DNA from: Heracleum sosnowskyi
Lineage: Eukaryota; Streptophyta; Magnoliopsida; Apiales; Apiaceae
NCBI GenBank assembly: GCA_030848705.1
Contig: CM061244.1
Location: 51,687,190 to 51,751,189 of the forward strand
Reading direction: 5' to 3'
DNA length: 64,000 nt
Part shown: positions 33,661 to 45,107 of the stretch, one piece after another
Layout: the number at the start of each line of letters is the position of its first letter
Numbering within the stretch: position 1 is the stretch's first letter
Notes under the pieces: model-generated
The model's input: only the letters and a program-made list of their open reading frames with translations
Databases searched by the model: none
What the model was told of the DNA's origin: nothing
Made by a program: the position numbers and the translations under genes

Positions 33661-35563
33661 GAATATTCCTCATTCTTCAAATGCTAAGTCTTCTACAAAG
33701 TCTGATGATGATCATGATGATTCATCTTCTCAAAGACTTTCTGCTCAACCAAATCAAAAGGACATTCAGCATGGCACTGAACTTCATTATCAAAATATGT
33801 ACTTTTCCAAGTGGTCAAACAAGGATTGCATATTCACTGATCAAAGGGCTGCTGACTTTGTCACAAAATCTGCTGAATCAATTACGAATCCAGAACTTCT
33901 TACACATCTCAAGGCAACTATTGTTCAAGTCAAATCTCTTCACAATCGTTTTGATGAAACTCAGAAGTCAGTTACTGGGTTGAGAAATTATGTGGTTGCT
34001 AGAGATATGTCTCTAAAGCAAGATAAGTCTATGTTGCTTACTCTGGTCGAAGATCAAGAAGTTTTCAAGAACAGATTGACTAAGGTTGAAGACAATCAGA
34101 CTGTAATGTCTGCTAAGCTTGATACTATTGCTGCTTCACTGGAATTGCTCACCTCAGTGTTACTTCAAGATGATGTCAAAAAGGGGGAGAGAGTACTTAA
34201 AGACAAATGCAAAAAGTCTCAAACTCTGAGTAGACAGGATGATTCTACTGATGGTGGTGCAAAGGGAAAAGATTTCAAATCTAAATCTACTCTACAGCAA
34301 GGAAAGCTAACATCAAACTTTGATGCTACAAACTCTGAAAGGACAAACACTGGTGCTCAATCTTCTTCAAGAGCTAGAAGCTTATTGCTTACTTCTCAAC
34401 CAAACACTGATGAAGAAATTGCAGCTCAGCTATTTATAGAAGAACATGGTGCTGATGCAACCATAGAAGACATTCAAGCTGAAGAATTGATGCTAGCTGA
34501 AGAGCATGAAAAGAAGTTAAAGTCTGGGAAGTTAAAGAAAGTCAAGAAGGCTTTAAGGCCAAAGGAAAAAGGAATTGTAATCAAGGAAAATGTAAACTCT
34601 CAACATAGTTTACAATATTCAAGAAGGCCTGTTGAAGCTAGCTCAGATAAAGGTAAAGGGAAGCTAGTTGAAGAAAAACTAGTACAAAAGAAAGCTCAAA
34701 CAACCTCTGACATTGCTCAAGTTGTTCAAACAATAGAAGCCGTGACAACCTCTGATACTACTCAAGTTGTACAGACACAATTATCTTCACAATTACAAAG
34801 GACTTTTGCCAAGCGAATCACTGTTCAACACTCTTTGATTCCAGCAAATATAAATCTTCTCCAAAGCAGAACACTCATGGGAAAAGAATCAAGAGATAAA
34901 TCTGGGCTTGGATCTCATAGAGAGAAAAGAGTGAACAATAGTCCAATGGATCACACTTCTTTAGCTGAACCTGGTGTTGGGGTAACTCAAGAAAATCTTG
35001 ATACTTTAGAATCAGTTCAGTTAATATACCACAGAGGGTCAAAGAAGGATTTTCTGTTATACTTCAAATCTGATGGCAGAGTATACAGAGTTAGTGAAGA
35101 TGATATTGGTTTAAAGATGAAAGAAGAACTGGAATATGTGTTGTATCTGTTGAAAGTTAAAAATCAAAGAACTCATCAAGCAGCCGAGGTGTTAAGAAGC
35201 AGAATGATGAAAGCTAGAATTCTTTCTGGTTTAAAGTCTGCTGGCTCTTACATACCAAGGTTCAGAGATTACAATGGAAAGCTTGTTGAGATGCAAAGAA
35301 ACAGTGCAAGACTCAGAACAGATTTTGGCATAAAGGTGTTGGAATTTAATCTGGAATCAGATAAATCCTTCATAATAAAGCTAGGAAATGATATGAGGAA
35401 GAACAACATTTATTCACTAAGGGCAGCTATCTACCAAACTGGAGAGAGTGATCCAAAGTTAAGGGAGATAAAGAAAATAATGATAGCTGAGTTAGAAAGA
35501 GCTGAAAGAAAACTACTTCAGGACTACATCAGGACTGTGACTGACATTGAAGAGATTAAGTAA
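33661..35563 (+). pseudogene. ORF3 of E, C-terminal part only
   Basis: An open frame from the deletion breakpoint to a TAA at 35561-35563; the longest Met-started part is 33797-35563 (588 codons). It matches the C-terminal half of ORF3 in A and B: DQRAADFVTKS, the coiled coil (LHNRFDETQKSVTGLRN onward), GLGSHREKR, and an end in VTDIEEIK. The N-terminal domain and acidic middle are deleted. At the A6/G5 site of B this copy has A5G5 and stays in frame. No transmembrane segment. The ATG is internal to the original protein, so expression is doubtful. Confidence 0.82.
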
Positions 35564-35696
35564 CTGAAGTCTGTAAGTTTTAAAAGTTTTCTGTTCTAAG
35601 TTAAAAATAAACTCTGTTATGTTATAAACACTGCATTTGTTGTATGTTTTGACATCATCAATTATCTTTTAACTTGTACATTTTTGTTATGCACAA

Positions 35697-35708
35697 GTTG
35701 GAGGAGAT
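35697..35708 (+). other. Polypurine tract of E (altered)
   Basis: GTTGGAGGAGATT before LTR2; the GGGGGAG core of A and B reads GGAGGAG here. Confidence 0.75.
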
Positions 35709-35757
35709 TGTTAGATATAATTGCTGATGATTGTTTATCAGTGTTTAAGCAACAGGT
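35709..35757 (+). repeat. LTR2 of E/D, left part
   Basis: TGTTAGATATAATTGC...CAACAGGT, interrupted by the gypsy element. It resumes with CAGGTACTCG at 48658, so CAGGT is the apparent target duplication. Confidence 0.9.
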
Positions 35758-38700
35758 TATAACGACTCAGAAAAACGCTTGTACAATACTAATATTTAAT
35801 AATATTTGAGTTCTATGATATGTGAGTATTGTGTGAAAGGTGGATATTTGGAAATGTGATAATTAGATGTTTACTTGGTGAATGGTATGGATTAAAATAC
35901 TTGTGTATGCTTTTAAATGCATTTTATATGAATTTCTTATTAAAAAAATTAGTTCTTTTTGACCTTCCGGGAATTTTATAAAATCATCGGAGACTCTTTT
36001 TATTGTGAAATCTTTTTCACAACCTTTAGTTTATATTCTAGTATTTTCTAAAATTAGTGGAGGAATTTATTTTTGGCTTTAAGGATTTAAAACTGATTTT
36101 ATGAGTTAAATGTCCTTTAAGTGATCAAAACTTTGAAAATTCATATTTAATTCCATTTTGATCATAAAAATATTTTAAAAATATGGGGGAGCTTGTAAAT
36201 TCGTATTATTTGTTTTAAAAATAAAATTGTGATTTTTAGATATTATCTTCATTTTATTTCGAATTTTAGAAAGGCATTTATATTGGTTTTCTTATTTAAA
36301 AATCAGATTTTGGAATTAGCAAGTTACTATTTTGCCCCTGGGCTTATAAAACTCCTGCACCAGTTTTTGCCCCTTTCTTCACTCACCTCTCAACTCTCTT
36401 TTCTCTCTTTCTCTCGAGTCTCTCTCTCTCGGCTATCTCTCTCTCTCGATTTCTCTTCTCTGTAAAAAAAATCTCTCTCTCTCTCACATATGTTGATGAT
36501 TATATGTATACATATATATTCGTGTATGTGTGTGAGTGTATGGTTGTGTGTATATGTGCGTGCATCAGTTTTTGCATGCAAAGGGTTTCGGCAATTTTGA
36601 TTTAATTCAAACCCGAAAGCTTGCTTGTGATGATTTCGTGATTAATTGGTTGATTTATATTGCTTATTGGTGAGGTTGTGAAGGAAACCCGATTTTTTCC
36701 GGGCACCTCCGACCATGCCGCCGTCGGCAATGAGCTCCGGCGAGCCGACGGGGACGATGATGATATTCTTGAGTCCGATTTTTGTATTAAAACTAGTATT
36801 TAGTGAAGTTATGAATTGCATGTTGAGAAATCGAATTGCATGTGCATATTTCGATTTTTCCCCTTTTATAAAATCGGTTTGAAAATTTGTTATGTTGATG
36901 TTTAATTGTTAATCTCGGTTTATAGTGAATGCATGTTGATTAATTGTGTTAAATTTGGTTAGTTTGAAATTTTGATGGATAAAGGTTTGATTTGGGGATT
37001 TTTGTGAAATTTAAAGTATAGGAATTGTTAATTGTGGTATTCTCTAATTGCATGTATAAGTTGGGTACTTTCTTGAGAATATGAGTTTTAGTTTTGATAT
37101 GGGATGATTAGTTGTGGTAGAGATTATACTGGTGGAATGGTTTTATATAGAAAAACATCATGCTGAAATTCCAGAAAAACTGTCTGCCCTGTTCTGTTTT
37201 GATTAATTGCGAAATGTTGCTGCCTGTTTTAGACAGAGAGTCTAGGAGTTAACTGTTCTAAATTGAATCTAGTTTGTGCACGCGCTAACCTTGTATCGAT
37301 AGGATTTACGAATAAAAAGTTATGATTATTTTACTAAAAGTTGCGCAGCAGGGATTGTTTGTGCCTTAGTACCTACTTGATACAGTTCGTTTTTAATCTA
37401 AATAAAGTGTTCTGAAGTTGAAACTTTTATGCTAAGTTGAGTTAGTAATCAGGAGGTAGCCTGTCAAATTTGGTAATGGTTTGATTACTTTTGGAGTTTT
37501 AAAAAATGTTTTAGTAAAGTATGCGCAGCAAATTTTTCAGCTTTTTGAGATGAAAACATTGATTGTAAAAGTGTTAAGGATATGGTTGGCATGACCAAAT
37601 TGATTTAAGGGATACCAAGTGTGGTATGATTTGAAAGATATATTATTGTATATATATATGTATAAGGAGTATGTTATGTGTATTTGAATGACAATGTGAG
37701 ACTATATGGTTGATTGCCTATTACATGATTATAATTGTTTTATGGTATAACTATTATGTGTTTACGCGCTTAGGATGCGTTGGGTAGTTTAGAGTAAAGG
37801 ATTGGCATTTGAGAAAGGGCGTTCTAAGATAGAATATATTCTTTTGTAGAGTCCAAGGAAGTGGAACTTAAAGAGTTCAAGGAAGTGGGTCTTAGAGACA
37901 AAGGAAAGACTAAGGTGGAGAATCAGTGATTGTTCATTACCCTTTTTAGCTACTTAAGGCAAGTAATACAAACTTGCTTTCGTATTTCGATTCCATTGTT
38001 TCATTTTGACACATATGAATTGTTATCTTGCCTTGATTTACCTTTAGTTCTGAAAACACTTATCGTTCATTGATAACCCTTATCTTTGTTCATATATACC
38101 ATGTTGAAATATATGCCATGCTTTGTTTAGTTCTTTATCCCTAAACCTTTATACCCTGATCATATACATGAATTGAAACCTGATGACCTATAATTCTATA
38201 ACCTGAATCTGATCATATACTTATTCAAACCCTTTTATACCTGAAAGTGAATACACCTAACTCTCATTCTAGTACATTTCCAGAACAGACCCGATGATAA
38301 ATGTTTCCTATATTCCACTAATAGAAATCCAAATTGTTTTGATTGAACTTATCTGATTTCCAAAGGACTTCTTTATATCTGAACATGTTTTAAAAAGGAA
38401 TAAAGCTTAGACTCATTTAAATTCTGATTTATGGTTTCCACGGATTCCTAAGATTGGAGGCGTAAGAGGCCGAGTAACGCCGGTCCAGCACTTTTTAATT
38501 ATAATAAATGGACTAGGGATGGACTAGTCTAAAGGCCAATGTGTTGCCTAATGGGACCCAGTACAAGGACCAGAGGGACTATGTGTCCGGTATGGGGACT
38601 TTACGTGGCTGATCACCCGTATTGTCCGGTGCGTTGTGAAAAATCTCCAAAATTACTTAATGCTTTTCTTGAAACGGATATCTCGAAAATGAAATTGGTT

Positions 38701-39307
38701 TACCCTTTGAAATTGCATATTTATGCCATTGTTCCGATAATTCCTTAATATGGATTCTGCTAAAACCATGCTATATATATTGATGTCGGAAACTGTTTTG
38801 AAGCTATATATTCAATTCATTGTTTTGATAATCCCATTGATACGGATTTTGCTATACCCATGTCATACATATTAATATTGGAACTGTTTCCCAGTGGATA
38901 ACTGTATGGTCATATTATTATTACTTGCTGGGCATTTGGCTCATTCTTTTTCCCTATTCTAACCCACAGTGAAACGAGAAGATGGTACGTACATTTCAGA
39001 CAGCTAGGAAGTCTTCCTATAGGGTTGTTTTTGGGATGCCAGCTCAGGTAGGTGATGGCCATATCTAGAAGGTGTTTTGTAATAGAGAACATAGAACTTT
39101 TAAGACATGGATGTAATAACTTTTGAGACTTATGTTTATGTATTAATGAATTAGATAGTGGATGCTTGTTTCACACCATCAACTGTTGAGATCCAGGGTA
39201 GAGTTGGGGTCGAGTCTGCATGTTTATATTATTGTTTATGGGTTTAATAATGTATAGAGTTTGTAGTGACTCCCCGATCATGACCTCAGATCGGGAGGGC
39301 GTCACAA
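35758..39307 (+). repeat. 5' LTR of gypsy element
   Basis: Ends ...GGGCGTCACA at 39307. Contains a CT-rich microsatellite (36395-36485) downstream of TTATAAAACTCCTGC, which could be the TATA/initiation region. Small ORFs within it recur identically in the 3' LTR and look noncoding. Confidence 0.92.
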
Positions 39308-39309
39308 GT

Positions 39310-39324
39310 TGGTATTAGAGCGGT
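39310..39324 (+). other. Primer binding site of gypsy element
   Basis: TTGGTATTAGAGCGG three bases after the LTR end, a variant of the initiator-Met tRNA site with one mismatch in the TGGTATCAGAGC core. Confidence 0.8.
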
Positions 39325-39562
39325 CAGTTTTTGGTCACTGAAACAAGCCAGGATTAGGATCCCTATTAATAAAAGATTAGGATCCCTATTAATAATAAGA
39401 TGATTAAGATAGTTATGAAAGGAGTAGAAATCTGTTAGGATATTAGATTGATAGATGCTAAGTAGCAACGGTAGGCGTAAGTACTTTCTTTTAAGTTAAG
39501 TCTTTAGGATTAAGATAACCTGTTATTATATAAGTATCTATATCTATATTGATTCGCAGGAG

Positions 39563-40069
39563 ATGGACGTTATTGGTGGAGACACACCCCCTCACCCATC
39601 TATCACATCATCTGACCCTATGCATACTTTGTCTGATCATGAGGAGGATCCAGTGGAGATACGTAGCCCTAGTGTTCAGCCCGTTGAGCTACCATTTGCA
39701 CCTGTACCTGTTCAGACTACTATCCCTTGGAGAGCCGCATCTGTTGATTCTCGTATTTCAGTTTTGGGAGATCCTGCACCTATCTTTATTCATGCTCATG
39801 TAGACCTTGCTAGAGACCTAGAGACCCTTTCCGGACAGAATGCCGAGCTTCAGGCCCTTGTAGACCAGATGTCTGATGAGGCGGACTGTCGTGTTGCTGT
39901 TACTGAGGCGGAGTGGCAGGATAGGATTCGTACTGTAGAGGAGTCAGCGCGAAAGCGCCTAGCTGAGGGACCAGTCACTGTTGATGCTTTAGAGGAGGCC
40001 AGGAGAGTGACTAGGATTGTTAGCTGGATGCTGTGTGAGCTGAGAGCTGTTCGTGGCGGACGAGACTAG
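39563..40069 (+). CDS. Upstream ORF of gypsy element (168 aa, unknown)
   Basis: Intact ORF between the primer site and gag. The N-terminal half is Pro/Asp/Ser-rich; the C-terminal part (about residues 80-165) looks like a charged coiled coil (RDLETLSGQNAELQALVDQM). An acceptor-like TTGATTCGCAG lies just before the ATG, so it may be reached by splicing. I do not recognise a family; it is not part of the usual chromovirus gag-pol. It may be an accessory coiled-coil protein or a relic of the gag leader. Confidence 0.5.
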   Translation: MDVIGGDTPPHPSITSSDPMHTLSDHEEDPVEIRSPSVQPVELPFAPVPVQTTIPWRAASVDSRISVLGDPAPIFIHAHVDLARDLETLSGQNAELQALVDQMSDEADCRVAVTEAEWQDRIRTVEESARKRLAEGPVTVDALEEARRVTRIVSWMLCELRAVRGGRD

Positions 40070-40529
40070 CTATGGTTGGATTCTGAGAGTGGGACATCTG
40101 TTAGAGCCCATTGGTTTTAGTATTGGTTATTTGCACGAATGACTACTAGTTGTTAGGATGTTTTCCCGTTTTCCTAGTACTAGTAGACAGTATTATATTA
40201 TCTGCTTTGGCATTGGCTTTGCTTTGACTTTATGGGGTGATCATGTACCCTATCATCTATTGTACCTGACTCATATCTTTACATTATGCACGTACTTTTA
40301 TTATACCTTGCTTTAAACTGTTACACCTTTTATTGTTAACCTGTTCCTATAATACCTATGTTTACCCTGTTTACCCTGTTATGGAGACGAGCAAATTATG
40401 TAACAATATGGCTAAAAGTTTTTAAATTTTTTTATGTACATACAGTTTTATAAACGTTTTCAAAAAGAGTTTACATTGTGATATATATATGCATATTGTT
40501 TCATAAATTGCTTATCTCTTATCAGAAAA
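40070..40529 (+). other. Gypsy leader between upstream ORF and gag
   Basis: 460 bases without a coding region; T-rich. It ends in CTTATCTCTTATCAG, an acceptor-like sequence a few bases before the gag ATG. Confidence 0.4.
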
Positions 40530-43500
40530 ATGCCACCAAAGAAAAAGACTACTGCATCTACTCAACAAACAACTGATACCGAGGCTCAGAACCCGGTAGA
40601 CCCAACTATAACTCAGATACTTCAATTACTCCAACAACAAACTGCTGCCTTGACTCAACAACAACAACGAAATGTTCAACCTTTGACAACCTTTAAATCA
40701 TTTCAAGCTGTCCACCCACCTGAATTCAAAGGTACTTTAAACCCTGTTGAGGCGAAATCATGGTTAATCGACATTGAGAAAGCTTTTGCGTTAGTTAAGG
40801 TTGGGGAAGATCAGAAAACTGAATTTGCTAGTTACTACTTGAAGGCAGAAGCTAATTTTTGGTGGGAATCTGTGAAGTTAGGAGAAGGAGAAATTACTTG
40901 GCAAAGATTTACGGAACTATTTCAGGAAAAGTATTTACCAAGGTACCTACAAGATCAATTGGAAGTTCAGTTCTTAGAATTAAAACAAGAAGGGATGAGT
41001 GTGGCAGATTACGAAGCCAAATTTACTAAATTGGCAAGATTTGCACCTAGGTACGTAGGAGATGATGTCAGTAAGGCTAGAAAGTTTTAGCACGGATTAA
41101 AGCCATGGTTAAGGAGTAGAGTTACAGCTTTTGAGTTGAGAAATTATACTGCGGTAGTACAGAAAGCGATGATCATTGAGGGCGAAAGCGAATTAGTTCA
41201 AAAGGAGAAATTTGGAAAGAAACGAAAGTTTGGAGGATCTGAAAGAAGCCAAGGTGATGAAGGACAAGGAAGTTCTCAGAATAGAAAAAGGTTTGGAAGT
41301 CAATCAGGAGGAGATAGGAATTTTCAGAAACAGAGGAGTGGATTTGGGAGTTCAGACAAGAAACCTCAAGGAGGAAAGCCGCCAACTATCACGGGGAAGC
41401 CGTCTATACCAGAGTGCAAGACGTGTGGTAAAAGATATTCGGGAATCTGTAACAAGTTGAACATCACATGTTTTAAATGCAACAAGAAGGGACACTATGC
41501 TGATGGATGTCCAAGTTCAAAACCAGGAGGATTATCATGTTTCAAGTGTGGAAAAGCGGGACATTTTGCGCGGGAATGCAAGGAACCGGTCCAGTCTGCT
41601 AATGTACTTAGACTCACTGCACCACCAACACGGTCACAGTCATCTCAACCTCGAGCAAGAACTTTTAATATGTCAATCAATGAAGCAGTTCAGGACAGAG
41701 ATGTAGTAGCAGGTACGCTTCCTGTGAATTCTGTTAAAGCTAAAGTGTTAATTGATTCTGGAGCGACTAGATCTTTTATATCTGAAAGATTCCTTGATAA
41801 AGTGAAATGTGAGATACAACCATTGGAAAGGACATTAGTAATAGAAGTGGCTAACCAGGATAGAGTTCCCGTAGACCAAGTGTGTCCTAATTGTAAAATC
41901 GAGATCGGTGGATATCTTTTTCATGCGGATTTGATACCGTTCAAAATGGGAGAATTCGATGTTATCCTAGGAATGGATTGGTTAGTAGATTGCGATGCGC
42001 AGATTGAATGTAGGAAAAAGCAAGTAAGATTGCGTGTGGGCGAAGATCAAGAAGTGGTATTTCAAGGTCAAAGACAAACTAAGAAGTTCTTAACGTTTAT
42101 GCAAACGACACGGCTACTTCGACAAGGTTGCGAAGCTTATTTGGCTCATGTTGTGGATGTGGAGAAGCAAGTGTTGAAGATGGAGGAGATACCAGTTGTA
42201 AATGAGTTCCCTGAAGTTTTTCCTGACGAACTACCCGGATTACCTCCAGATCGAGAAGTAGAATTTACGATTGATTTGGCACCTGGAACGGAACCAGTAT
42301 CAAAGGCACCCTACAGAATGGCACCGGCAGAAATGAAGGAATTGGCTACGCAGCTACAAGATCTTTTGGATAAAGGAGTGATAAGGCCTAGTATATCACC
42401 GTGGGGAGCGCCAGTATTATTTGTCAAAAAGAAAGACGGGAGTATGAGATTGTGTATCGACTATCGAGAACTCAACCAGTTGACTATAAAGAATAAGTAC
42501 CCGTTACCGCGAATCGACGATTTATTTGATCAACTCAAAGGAGCAGCCTATTTTTCAAAGATTGATTTAAGATCTGGATACCATACTGAAGGTCAAACCT
42601 GAAGACGTTTCGAAGACTGCTTTTCGCACGAGATATGGACATTACGAATTTTTAGTGATGCCATTTGGATTAACTAATGCCCCGGCTGTGTTTATGGATT
42701 TGATGAACCGAGTGTTTCGAACGTATTTGGATAAGTTTGTGATTGTATTTATTGATGACATCCTGATATATTCAAAGTCTTCGGAAGATCATGCGGAACA
42801 TCTAAGGATTGCATTGGAAGTCTTGAGGAAGGAAAAGTTATATGCGAAGTTTTCAAAGTGTGAATTCTGGGTGGAGGAAGTACAGTTTCTTGGTCACGTT
42901 ATTAGTCGAGAAGGAGTGAGAGTAGACCCTGCCAAGATTGAAGCTGTGGTTAATTGGGAAAGACCAAAGACCCCTACTGAAGTGAGAAGTTTTCTCGGAT
43001 TAGCTGGATATTACCGGAGATTTGTTCAAGATTTTTCAAAGATAGCTACACCGTTAACTGCACTGACTCGGAAGAATGAGAAGTTTGTTTGGACTGAGAA
43101 ATGTGAGGAAAGTTTCCAAGAGCTGAAAGGAAGATTAGTGACTGCACCAGTGTTAGTCTTACCAGATGATCAAGGAAATTTTGTTATCTACAGTGATGCT
43201 TCACACAAAGGATTAGGATATGTTTTGATGCAGCATGGAAAAGTGATCGCGTATGCTTCACGACAACTCAAACCGCACGAACAGAAGTACCCAACTCATG
43301 ATTTGGAATTAGCAGCTATTGTGTTCGCACTGAAAATTTGGAGACATTATCTATACGGAGAGAAGTGTGAAATCTACACGGATCATAAGAGCTTAAAGTA
43401 TATATTCACTCAAAAGGAATTAAACATGAGGCAACGGAGATGGTTGGAGCTAATTAAGGACTATGATTGTAGTATTAACTACCACCCGGGAAAAGCGAAT

Positions 43501-45069
43501 GTTGTGGCGGATGCGTTAAGTCGAAAGGAGAGATTGAATTTGTTCACAATACCTAAAGAATTGCTTCAAGACTTTGAGAAGTTGAAACTAGAAGTTTATG
43601 ATTCAGAAGTTACTGACGAAGTTCTCAACGCTATGACATTTCAACCAGAATTGTTGGAAAAGATACGAAGATGTCAAGAGGAGGTTATGAACCAAGAGAT
43701 GAACACATTGACTGGTGAAGAGATCTGCACCCAAAGGGATGACAAAGGAGTTTTGAGATTTTCTACAAGGATATGGATTCCAAATGTGACAGAATTGAAG
43801 AATGAAATCTTGCGGGAAGCCCATAGTTCACAGTACTCAATTCACCCTGGTAGCACGAAAATGTATCGAGATTTGAAGGAACATTTCTGGTGGCCGGATA
43901 TGAAAAGAGAAATTGCCGACTGGATAAGTAAGTGTTATACTTGTCAACGAGTCAAAGCCGAACATCAAAAGCCGAGCGGACTATTGCAGCCATTGGATAT
44001 TCCGGAATGGAAGTGGGAACATCTTGCCATGGATTTTATTGTTGGACTACCGAGGACAAAAGCTAATCATGATGCCATATGGGTAATTGTAGACCGTCTG
44101 ACCAAGTCTGCACATTTTCTCCCAATCAATGAAAGATTTTCACTGGATAGGTTAGTACAGCTATACCTGAAGGAAGTTGTGACACGCCACGGAGTTCCAG
44201 TAACCATTGTGTCGGATCATGATCCAAGGTTTAACTCCCGATTTTGGAGACAATTTCAAGAATGTCTGGGTACCAAGCTTAAGATGAGTACCTCTTATCA
44301 TCCACAAACTGATGGCCAGAGTGAACGAACAATTCAAACCATTGAAGACATGCTTAGAGCTTGTGCACTGGATTTTAAAGGAAGTTGGGATGAACATTTG
44401 CCGTTAGTAGAGTTTTCGTACAACAACAGCTATCACGCGAGTATTGGAATGCCACCGTATGAAGCGTTGTATGGAAGGAAATGTAGATCGCCTGTATATT
44501 GGGAAGAAGTTGGAGAACGAAAAGTTTTAGGACCCGAGCTAGTACAACAAACGAAGGAAAAGATTGAGATCATTCGGAAAAGGCTAGTTACGGCACAAGA
44601 CAGACAACGGAAGTACGCGGACCAAGACAGGAAGGATATAAGCTTTGAAGAAGGAGATCAAGTGTTGCTAAAAGTGTCGCCATGGAAAGGAGTTACGAGA
44701 TTTGGCAAGAAAGGGAAACTTAGCCCGAGATATGTAGGACCGTTTGAGATACTGAGACGTATTGGAAAAGTTGCATATGAGTTAGCGTTACCACCGCACA
44801 TGGAGCATATTCATAACGTTTTTCATGTTTCGATGCTTAAGAGATTTCATCCTGATGCAAATCAAGTGATCGTATATGAACCTTTTGAGATTCAACCTGA
44901 TTTGTCATATGTAGAACAACCTGTAGAGATTCAGGATCATATGGATAGGAAATTAAGGAATAAGATTGTTAAGCTAGTTAAGGTTTTGTGGAGGAATCCC
45001 AAAGTTGAAGAATCGACTTGGGAACTTGAGAGCGAGATGCTTGAAAAGTATCCGCATCTATTTTCATAA
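40530..45069 (+). pseudogene. gag-pol of gypsy element, one stop and one frameshift
   Basis: Gag: Gln-rich N-terminus, retrotransposon Gag core (WWESVKLGEGEITWQRFTEL), then knuckles CFKCNKKGHYADGC and CFKCGKAGHFAREC. Protease: VLIDSGATRSFIS. RT: LPRIDDLF and VFIDDILIYS. RNase H: VIYSDASHKGLGYVL. Integrase: zinc region from HPGSTKMY to CYTCQRVK, MDFIVGLPRT, SDHDPRF and HPQTDGQSERTIQ, then GPFEILRRIGKVAYEL. The C-terminus VEQPVEI...WRNPKVEESTWE resembles the chromodomain-like tail of Tekay/Del elements, which in this group is thought to guide integration to chromatin. Breaks: in-frame TAG at 41088-41090 within Gag, and a frame change near 42583-42600 in RT. The frames 40530-41090, 41091-42602 and 42601-45069 otherwise join without loss. 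Confidence 0.92.
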
Positions 45070-45090
45070 GGTTAGATTCTGAGGACAGAA

Positions 45091-45107
45091 TCTTTTTAAG
45101 GGGGGAA
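45091..45107 (+). other. Polypurine tract of gypsy element
   Basis: TTTTTAAGGGGGGAA directly before the TG of the 3' LTR. Confidence 0.88.

Noticed and set aside
36229..36465. 78-codon ORF with Ser/Leu-rich end, repeated at 45580-45816
   Set aside because: LTR sequence running into a CT microsatellite; no gene-like features.
38539..38748. 69-codon ORF found identically at 47890-48099
   Set aside because: Both copies lie in the two LTRs of the gypsy element; identity reflects LTR duplication, not a conserved gene.
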